The notes under the pieces: model-generated
Database searches by the model: none
Seen by the model: the letters and a program-made list of their open reading frames with translations, nothing else
Told to the model about the DNA's origin: nothing
Made by a program: the position numbers and the translations under genes
Shown here: positions 58,233 to 64,000 of the stretch, piece after piece
Position numbering within the stretch: position 1 is the first letter of the stretch
Layout: each line of letters starts with the position of its first letter
Assembly: GCF_017355205.1 (NCBI RefSeq)
Contig: NZ_JADIJK010000007.1
Span: forward strand, 124,001-188,000
Reading direction: 5' to 3'
DNA length: 64,000 bases
From: Bacillus sp. SD088
GTDB taxonomy: Bacteria > Bacillota > Bacilli > Bacillales > Bacillaceae_C

Positions 58233-58449
58233 TGCTCAAAAAGTCCGATAAAAAGGACCAAGTCGGTGACTACGCTGACGTCCTGTCAGCAGCACCCGAC
58301 ACTAGTACATCCTGTATGTCGAAAGTTCAAGACATAGCATTGAGGAACGGACTTGCGTGTGTGCTGACGTCGACGTCCGACACAGGACGTGTCGGTACTT
58401 AGTCGAAGATCATTTATCTCGATACCATTTTTGTTGAGCTTTTTGAACA
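58233..58449. repeat. Family B intergenic repeat, copy 5
   Basis: Ends TGCTCAAAAAG and CTTTTTGAACA. Hairpins: CTGAC-GTCCT-GTCAG near 58270, GTAC-ATCCT-GTAT and CCGACAC-AGGAC-GTGTCGG near 58377. The last two are in opposite senses, so the copy may itself be a fusion. Confidence 0.75.
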
Positions 58450-58477
58450 ACCTATTATAATGTTATTTTAACAGACT

Positions 58478-58536
58478 AAGGTACCCTTTAGGGAAGTTCA
58501 AAAGTTCTTTTTGAACACGCACCTTGAGGGTACCTT
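58478..58536 (-). terminator. proS terminator with a family B remnant in its loop
   Basis: Outer stem AAGGTACCCT/AGGGTACCTT just after proS. The loop contains GTTCAAAAAGAACTTTTGAAC on the minus strand, that is, two family B ends joined back to back (58495-58516). Confidence 0.7.
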
Positions 58537-58539
58537 GAG

Positions 58540-60246
58540 TTATTCCCCGATTTTTAATAATTGTGCAATTGTTGCTAGAAGTTCCGCTTTATGAATCTCC
58601 AACACTTCACCTGAATGTCTTAATTTGACTTCTAAAATGCCCTCTGCAGCCTTTTTGCCAATTGTTACTCTTATCGGAAGCCCCATTAAATCAGCATCTT
58701 TAAATTTAACGCCAGGCCGTTCTAGACGATCATCGAATAACACTTCGTAGTCTTGCTGGAGCTCTTGATATAAGCTTTCGGCAAGCTCCTTTTGGTCTTC
58801 ATTCTTCATATTGATTGGAATTAAATGAACCTGATAAGGGGCAATATTTATTGGCCATTTCAAGCCATTTTCATCATTGTATTGTTCAGTAATAGCAGAA
58901 AGAGTACGAGAAACACCAATCCCATAGCAGCCCATAATGATACTTTGCGACTTCCCATTTTCATCTAAATATTTTGCCTCAAGTGCATCACTATACTTTG
59001 TCCCTAATTTAAAAATATGCCCTACCTCAATTCCTTGGGCGAAGCGGATTGTGCCATCCCCATCTGGTGAAGGATCTCCCTCTTTTATGAAACGAAGATC
59101 TGCATAGTCCTCTACTTTAAAATCTCTTTCAGGTACAACTCCTGTAAAATGATATCCTTCTTCATTCGCTCCACAAACAGCATTTACCATTGATTGAATG
59201 GCAAGATCTGCATAAATTTTAATTTCTGAAGGTAATTGAACCGGTCCAATCGAGCCAACTGAACACCCTAAAAGTTGTTCAATCTCCGCATGCTCTGCCA
59301 ATTCTACAGAATCAGCTTGTAATATATTCTTCAGTTTAATGTCATTGATTTCATGATCTCCTCGCACTAAAATCAACATAAACTTTCCATCAACATTAAA
59401 AACAAGTGATTTTATGCATTTCTCTGGATTAACTTCCAGAAAAGAAGAAATATTTTCAATTGTTTTTTGATTTGGTGTTTCGATCTTAGTTAAAACTTGT
59501 TTGGGCTCAGTTGATTTTTCATAGGTTCGTTTTACCTCTGCCATTTCAATATTCGCAGCATAGGATGAGGAATCAGAATAAGCGATCGTATCTTCACCAA
59601 TCTCTGATAAAACCATAAATTCTTGTGTATCTTTTCCGCCAATTGCGCCTGAATCGGCTAGGACAGCGCGAAAATTCAGACCACATCTAGTGAATATATT
59701 GTGATAAGCTTGATAGATTTTATCATATACTTCATCAAGGCTTTCTTGATTCGCATGGAAGGAATAGGCATCTTTCATAATAAATTCTCGTCCACGTAAT
59801 AGGCCAAATCTTGGACGTTTCTCATCACGAAATTTTGTTTGGATTTGGTATAAAGTAAGCGGAAGGCGTTTATAGGATTTCAACTCATCCTTAACAATGG
59901 ACGTAATCACTTCCTCATGGGTAGGTCCTAATGCGAATTCACGTCCATGTCTGTCCGTTATTCGCATTAATTCTGCCCCATACCCTTCCCAGCGTCCAGA
60001 TTCCTGCCATAATTCAGCTGGTTGCAGTGTAGGCATTAATATTTCCGCTGCTCCTGCGTTTTCCAATTCTTCTCTAATAATCGTTTCGATTTTATTTAAC
60101 ACGCGTTTTGCAAGTGGCATATACGTATATACGCCACTTGCCGTTTGTCTAATAAACCCTGCACGAAGAAGGAGCTGATGGCTTTTTACTTCTGCATCAG
60201 CAGGAACTTCACGAAGCGTAGGGATTAATGTCATACTTTGTCTCAT
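58540..60246 (-). CDS. proS: Prolyl-tRNA synthetase
   Basis: Class II synthetase of the bacterial type (568 residues). Motif 1/2/3 regions are visible ([24 protein letters not shown] near residue 105, GCYGIGVSR), with the INS (YbaK-like) editing domain inserted at about 225-385 that removes mischarged alanine, and a C-terminal anticodon-binding domain. It is 24 bp after rseP, so there is no room for a T-box leader. Confidence 0.97.
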   Translation of the reverse strand: MRQSMTLIPTLREVPADAEVKSHQLLLRAGFIRQTASGVYTYMPLAKRVLNKIETIIREELENAGAAEILMPTLQPAELWQESGRWEGYGAELMRITDRHGREFALGPTHEEVITSIVKDELKSYKRLPLTLYQIQTKFRDEKRPRFGLLRGREFIMKDAYSFHANQESLDEVYDKIYQAYHNIFTRCGLNFRAVLADSGAIGGKDTQEFMVLSEIGEDTIAYSDSSSYAANIEMAEVKRTYEKSTEPKQVLTKIETPNQKTIENISSFLEVNPEKCIKSLVFNVDGKFMLILVRGDHEINDIKLKNILQADSVELAEHAEIEQLLGCSVGSIGPVQLPSEIKIYADLAIQSMVNAVCGANEEGYHFTGVVPERDFKVEDYADLRFIKEGDPSPDGDGTIRFAQGIEVGHIFKLGTKYSDALEAKYLDENGKSQSIIMGCYGIGVSRTLSAITEQYNDENGLKWPINIAPYQVHLIPINMKNEDQKELAESLYQELQQDYEVLFDDRLERPGVKFKDADLMGLPIRVTIGKKAAEGILEVKLRHSGEVLEIHKAELLATIAQLLKIGE

Positions 60247-60270
60247 ATTGGCACCCCGACTTTAATTATA

Positions 60271-61536
60271 TTAATGAATGAAAAATCTTTGAATATCATT
60301 CCATGTGACAACGATCATTAACAGCATAAGCAATGCAAAGCCGATAAAATGAACAATACCTTCCATTTGACGATCAACTGGTTTTCCTCTTAATGCTTCC
60401 ACTCCAAAAAACAGAAGTCGTCCACCATCAAGGGCAGGAATAGGTAAAAGATTCATAATACCTAAATTAATGCTGAGTAGACCAGTCCAACGAAGAAGAT
60501 TTAATAACCCTGTTTTCACAACAGTTTCAGTCGTTTTATAAATCCCAACTGGTCCAGAGAGCATATCAATGGAAAAATTCCCTGTCACTAGTTGTCCTAG
60601 CAACTTAAAGATTTCAATTGTCATAAGATACGTTTCTTGAAAACCGCTTAAAGCAATTTTGCTAAACGATTTATCTAATTCTGCTTGTACTCCTATTAAA
60701 CCGATCGCTTCACTTTCTTCCATCTCTTGCTTTTCAGGAACAACTGGAATTTCCAAAGTTTGTTGATCTCTTTCAATCGTAAAGACTAATTCTTCATTTG
60801 GATGTGCGCGCACAATGGTTGTCATATCGGTAAACGTCTTAACCTCGGAACCATCAATACTTAAGACGGTATCACCTTCCTGAAATCCTGCTTCTTTTGC
60901 CGGACTATCTGGTAAGATAGTTCCAAAAACGGCTTCTTTTACAGGTACTCCCTGGATCATCGATATGATTGTGAAAACAACAACCGCTAAAATAAAATTA
61001 AAAAGCGGGCCTGCGAAAATCGTCATCGCTCTTTGACTAAGCTTTTTAGAAGCAAATTGCCGGTCCCATGGAGCGATTTGAGTCTCTGTTTGATTCTCGA
61101 CTATGACTGCTTCCCGAGAAAGTTGGAATGTTTGTAGTACATCATCTTCCATATCCTCGTAGCCACTAATAAACAATTGATGTTCTAAATCGGCTTTCTC
61201 CACTTCTATGGTGCGAGCATTGGGAAAGCGATCACGACCATTGAGAATGATTTTCGTGACAATCCCATTTTCATCAAGTAGGAGGCCGATTCGATGACCT
61301 GGTTTAATTTCTGCTATTTCTGGGTCTTCGCCAGCCATTCTGACATACCCACCAATAGGAAGTAAACGGATTGTATAAATGGTCTCATTTTTTTTATAGG
61401 AAAAGACTTTCGGCCCAAAGCCGATGGCAAATTCTCTCACCAAAATCCCTGATCTTTTTGCGAAAATAAAATGCCCGAACTCATGAAAAAATACAAGAGC
61501 TCCGAAAATGATAATAAATGATATAATCGTGTTCAA
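60271..61536 (-). CDS. rseP: RseP/RasP site-2 intramembrane metalloprotease
   Basis: RasP cleaves anti-sigma factor RsiW, FtsL and signal-peptide remnants within the membrane. The 421-residue protein has the zinc motif HEFGH at residues about 18-22 in the first helix, a PDZ domain (about 200-275; AGFQEGDTVLSIDG) and the third-ligand motif NLLPIPALDGG near 365, with about four membrane helices. It sits between dxr and proS, the conserved order. Confidence 0.96.
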   Translation of the reverse strand: MNTIISFIIIFGALVFFHEFGHFIFAKRSGILVREFAIGFGPKVFSYKKNETIYTIRLLPIGGYVRMAGEDPEIAEIKPGHRIGLLLDENGIVTKIILNGRDRFPNARTIEVEKADLEHQLFISGYEDMEDDVLQTFQLSREAVIVENQTETQIAPWDRQFASKKLSQRAMTIFAGPLFNFILAVVVFTIISMIQGVPVKEAVFGTILPDSPAKEAGFQEGDTVLSIDGSEVKTFTDMTTIVRAHPNEELVFTIERDQQTLEIPVVPEKQEMEESEAIGLIGVQAELDKSFSKIALSGFQETYLMTIEIFKLLGQLVTGNFSIDMLSGPVGIYKTTETVVKTGLLNLLRWTGLLSINLGIMNLLPIPALDGGRLLFFGVEALRGKPVDRQMEGIVHFIGFALLMLLMIVVTWNDIQRFFIH

Positions 61537-61554
61537 CCGGCATAACCACCTTTT

Positions 61555-62703
61555 TTATAAAGAGAGTGAATGAACATAATTTCTAGTTTCGGAATCTACT
61601 TCCCGAATAGTTGCTAAATCAGGATGCTTAATATTCTGGTGATGTGTGAGTGCTTTTTCAATTAGTTTTTCAATCATTAAAAAGGAAATTTTTCCATTTA
61701 GAAACTGATTCACTGCTACTTCATTAGCTGCATTTAGAACGGTTGGCATTGAACCACCTAGATTTCCCGCCTCATAGGCAAACCGTAAGCATGGGAACCG
61801 ATCTGTATCCATTTCTTCAAATTGAAGTTTCCCTATTTTTACAAGATCAAGTGGCTCTCCAGACTGGAAAGGTAATCGTTCCGGATAGCTAAGTGCATAT
61901 TGAATCGGAACTCTCATGTCTGGACTCCCTAATTGTGCAATCACACTACTATCATGATACTCCACCATTGAGTGAATAATACTTTCTCTATGTAAAACGA
62001 CATTAATTTGCTCATAAGCAATTCCGAACAACCAATAAGCTTCAATAACTTCTAATCCTTTATTCATCATTGTAGCAGAATCAATGGTTATTTTCGATCC
62101 CATCGACCAATTAGGGTGGGCAAGTGCCTGTTGAAGTGTCACTTTTTCAAGCTCTTTTCTCGTAAGATCTCTGAAACTTCCCCCTGAAGCAGTAAGAATC
62201 AAGCGTGACACATTTCTCGTTTTTTCCCCATTTAAGCATTGAAAAATCGCAGAATGTTCACTATCAACTGGAAGAATGGAGACTTGCTTTCGCTGTGCTG
62301 CCTCCATAACAATATGACCAGCCGTTACAAGAGTTTCCTTATTCGCTAGTGCAATCGTTTTTCCCGCTTCAATTGCCATTAAGGTCGGCTCCAAACCAAC
62401 ACTTCCCATCACAGCATTTAAAACAATTTGCACTTTATGATGAACAGCTGCTTCAATAAGCCCCTCGGTCCCATATGCAAATGAAACACGAGGAAATTCA
62501 CTTTGCAATAGCGCGCAATCTGCTTGCTCTTGTACAGAAACAAATTGTGGTGCAAATTCCACAATGATTTTTCTAGTTAACTCTATATTTTTCCCTGTGG
62601 TCATCGCCACTAATTTATATTGCTCTGGATTTTTTCGTATAATATCAAGGGTTTGAGTACCAATGGAACCTGTAGCTCCTAATAAACTGATTAACTTCAT
62701 CAT
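61555..62703 (-). CDS. dxr: 1-deoxy-D-xylulose-5-phosphate reductoisomerase
   Basis: Second step of the methylerythritol-phosphate route to isoprenoids, which also feeds UppS. The 382-residue protein has the NADPH motif [11 protein letters not shown], metal-binding [11 protein letters not shown] and the GGSFRD and [23 protein letters not shown] substrate region split over conserved blocks. AAGGAG lies 6 nt before ATG-ATG. The gap to cdsA is filled by a family B repeat. Confidence 0.96.
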   Translation of the reverse strand: MMKLISLLGATGSIGTQTLDIIRKNPEQYKLVAMTTGKNIELTRKIIVEFAPQFVSVQEQADCALLQSEFPRVSFAYGTEGLIEAAVHHKVQIVLNAVMGSVGLEPTLMAIEAGKTIALANKETLVTAGHIVMEAAQRKQVSILPVDSEHSAIFQCLNGEKTRNVSRLILTASGGSFRDLTRKELEKVTLQQALAHPNWSMGSKITIDSATMMNKGLEVIEAYWLFGIAYEQINVVLHRESIIHSMVEYHDSSVIAQLGSPDMRVPIQYALSYPERLPFQSGEPLDLVKIGKLQFEEMDTDRFPCLRFAYEAGNLGGSMPTVLNAANEVAVNQFLNGKISFLMIEKLIEKALTHHQNIKHPDLATIREVDSETRNYVHSLSL

Positions 62704-62722
62704 TTTCTCTCCTTATAGGGGG

Positions 62723-62980
62723 TGTTCATAAAGTTCGGTAAAAAGGACACTGCCAGATAAATGATCTTCAACTGAGTAGCTACATGACCTATAGGCAACG
62801 AAAGTCAGTACATTCTTGTACAAGTCCGCTCCTTGGAAAAAAATCACTACGATGTTGATTCGGGAAAAGCTTTCCTCATGTTCAAAGCTAAGCCGTCTCG
62901 CACTTTCGACACTAGTGTCGATCGGTTATGATTGATGTCAGCCTAGTCGCCAGCTTGGTCCTTTTATCCTCCCTTGAACA
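62723..62980. repeat. Family B intergenic repeat, copy 6
   Basis: TGTTCATAAAG at the left, CCTTGAACA at the right, both slightly decayed. The inside keeps AAAAAGGACACTGCC, ATCTTCAACTGAGTAGC and GTCAGTACATTCTTGTACAAGTCCGCT from copies 3-4. Confidence 0.65.
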
Positions 62981-63002
62981 GCTCTTATACATAAAACACG
63001 CC

Positions 63003-63040
63003 AATCGTATGAAGTTTACATTCCTAGGTAAACTCCGATT
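63003..63040 (-). terminator. uppS-cdsA terminator
   Basis: Two-part stem: outer CTAATCG/CGATTGG and inner GTTTAC/GTAAAC, directly after the cdsA stop. The T-tract is weak. Confidence 0.55.
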
Positions 63041-63833
63041 AGGGGAGCTTTGTTAATAAAAAATAAAGTAGTGGTAATACAAATAACCAACTATCACATC
63101 GATCTAACATTCCACCATGTCCCGGGAAAATCCTGCCTGAATCTTTCACTGCAAAATGGCGTTTCAAAGCTGATTCAGCTAGATCACCTAGTTGTCCAAA
63201 TATTGATAAGACGACTGTAATCATTAATAACTTAACAGTAGGCACGGGAATGTTCAAAAAAATAGCAAAGATCAGCGCAACGATAAGGGCTGAAAGAATT
63301 CCTCCAATAAAGCCACCTATGGTTTTATTAGGGCTGATTTCAGGCCAGAGTTTGCGTTTTCCAAAGTATTTTCCTACAAAATAGGCTCCAGAATCTGTCA
63401 TCCAGACGACAAGTAAAGCAAAAAACAATAAAATTAGTCCTTCTTCTCGAATCTGGACCATATAATAAAAACCTATTCCGATATAAAATATCGATAAAAA
63501 AGTAAAGCCTGCTTGATCAAAATGAAACTTGTTTTTTACGATAACTGTATAAGATAGTAAAATTAAAACGAAAACATATGAAAGCTCCATTTTTGATAAA
63601 TTAAAAATAGATAGTGTTTCATACAGCTTCGGAGGCAAAAGAAAAACCCATAAAAACAAAGTCGCCAAGCCGCCATGAACTGAAAAAATAGATAGTTTCC
63701 TCATTTGTAATAGTTCATAAAGAGCAATGGTTGCCATCACATAAGTTAATAATAAAAATGGTATGCCGCCAACTATAACCATCGGTAAAAAAATGGCTAT
63801 AAGTATAGCAGCAGTAATGATTCGTTGCTTCAT
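63039..63833 (-). CDS. cdsA: Phosphatidate cytidylyltransferase
   Basis: CdsA makes CDP-diacylglycerol, the substrate of PgsA also encoded in this window. The 264-residue protein has about seven or eight membrane helices and the C-terminal signature [14 protein letters not shown]…[12 protein letters not shown]. Its ATG overlaps the uppS stop (ATGA), so the pair is translationally coupled. Confidence 0.97.
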   Translation of the reverse strand: MKQRIITAAILIAIFLPMVIVGGIPFLLLTYVMATIALYELLQMRKLSIFSVHGGLATLFLWVFLLPPKLYETLSIFNLSKMELSYVFVLILLSYTVIVKNKFHFDQAGFTFLSIFYIGIGFYYMVQIREEGLILLFFALLVVWMTDSGAYFVGKYFGKRKLWPEISPNKTIGGFIGGILSALIVALIFAIFLNIPVPTVKLLMITVVLSIFGQLGDLAESALKRHFAVKDSGRIFPGHGGMLDRCDSWLFVLPLLYFLLTKLP

Positions 63834-64000
63834 CTCTTGGACTCCTCTTCATTTAATCCACCATATCGTCTTGTTCGCTGTTGAAAGGCTTCAACGGCTT
63901 CGATAAGCTGTATCTCAGAAAAATCCGGCCATAATACATCGGTAAACCATAATTCAGTATAGGCGATTTGCCAAAGCATAAAATTACTTAATCGCAGTTC
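63830..64000 (-). CDS. uppS: Isoprenyl (undecaprenyl) diphosphate synthase, C-terminal part
   Basis: Only the last 56 codons are present. The sequence [18 protein letters not shown] and [20 protein letters not shown] is the conserved end of cis-prenyltransferases, including the RxSNF motif, and it ends [15 protein letters not shown]. UppS makes the C55 lipid carrier for cell-wall synthesis. The rest of the gene lies beyond the right edge. Confidence 0.93.
   Translation of the reverse strand, partial: ELRLSNFMLWQIAYTELWFTDVLWPDFSEIQLIEAVEAFQQRTRRYGGLNEEESKR

Noticed and set aside
60247-60270. T-box leader for proS
   Set aside because: proS starts 24 bp after rseP; there is no space or T-box sequence.

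Overview
The window is a vertically inherited stretch of chromosome from a low-GC, endospore-forming Bacillaceae (Bacillus sensu lato). Every convincing gene lies on the minus strand. The order closely follows the Bacillus subtilis uppS–cdsA … recA … mutSL–hfq–spoVK–ynbAB region. Sporulation genes (cotE, spoVS, spoVK, spoVFA/B, spoIIIE, ymxH, ylxY) place it among spore-formers. I cannot fix the genus from sequence alone.

In the direction of transcription (high to low coordinates) the layout is as follows. 64000-58.2k: uppS (partial), cdsA, dxr, rseP, proS, covering lipid and isoprenoid synthesis, intramembrane proteolysis and tRNA charging. 58.2-46k: polC, then the translation/transcription operon rimP-nusA-ylxR-ylxQ-infB-ylxP-rbfA-truB-ribC. 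46-39k: rpsO, pnp, ylxY, mlpA, ymxH. 39-33.7k: the diaminopimelate/dipicolinate set spoVFA-spoVFB-asd-dapG-dapA. 33-27.8k: rnjB, tepA, ylzJ, spoIIIE. 27-21.5k: ymfF, ymfH, ymfI, ymfJ, ymfK, rodZ. 21.5-14k: pgsA, cinA, recA, rny, ymdB, spoVS. 13.5k-1: miaB, ymcA, cotE, mutS, mutL, a small membrane protein, miaA, hfq, spoVK, hflX and the start of ynbB.

The most remarkable feature is recA, which is split by a 965-bp group I intron at 17661-18625. The intron sits in the codons for the RecA L2 DNA-binding loop. P1, P2 (with a GUGA loop), P3, P4, P5 and P7 can all be drawn by eye. Removing it restores an uninterrupted RecA of about 350 residues. The loop of P1 carries a homing-endonuclease gene with a Vsr-like (EDxHD) nuclease domain. 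That gene is broken by a one-base frameshift, and its last codons double as the ribozyme's internal guide sequence.

The second theme is the intergenic DNA. Most gaps of more than 200 bp hold members of at least three dispersed repeat families. Family A is bounded by GCGCAAGGCGCC- and GGCGCTGGAGCT-like ends, carries exchangeable long hairpins, and has perfect DnaA boxes in its linkers. Family B is bounded by inverted TGTTCAAAAAG ends. Family C is bounded by inverted AAAGAGG ends. Families A and B are built from short hairpins whose stems differ while the loop (AGGAY, or RTCCT on the other strand) stays constant. A separate unidentified structured RNA candidate lies between spoVS and miaB, where B. 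subtilis has tdh-kbl.

Start codons were chosen from Shine-Dalgarno (SD) spacing and family alignment from memory. Several differ from the longest open frame. No database search was possible, so names rest on recognised motifs, length and gene order.
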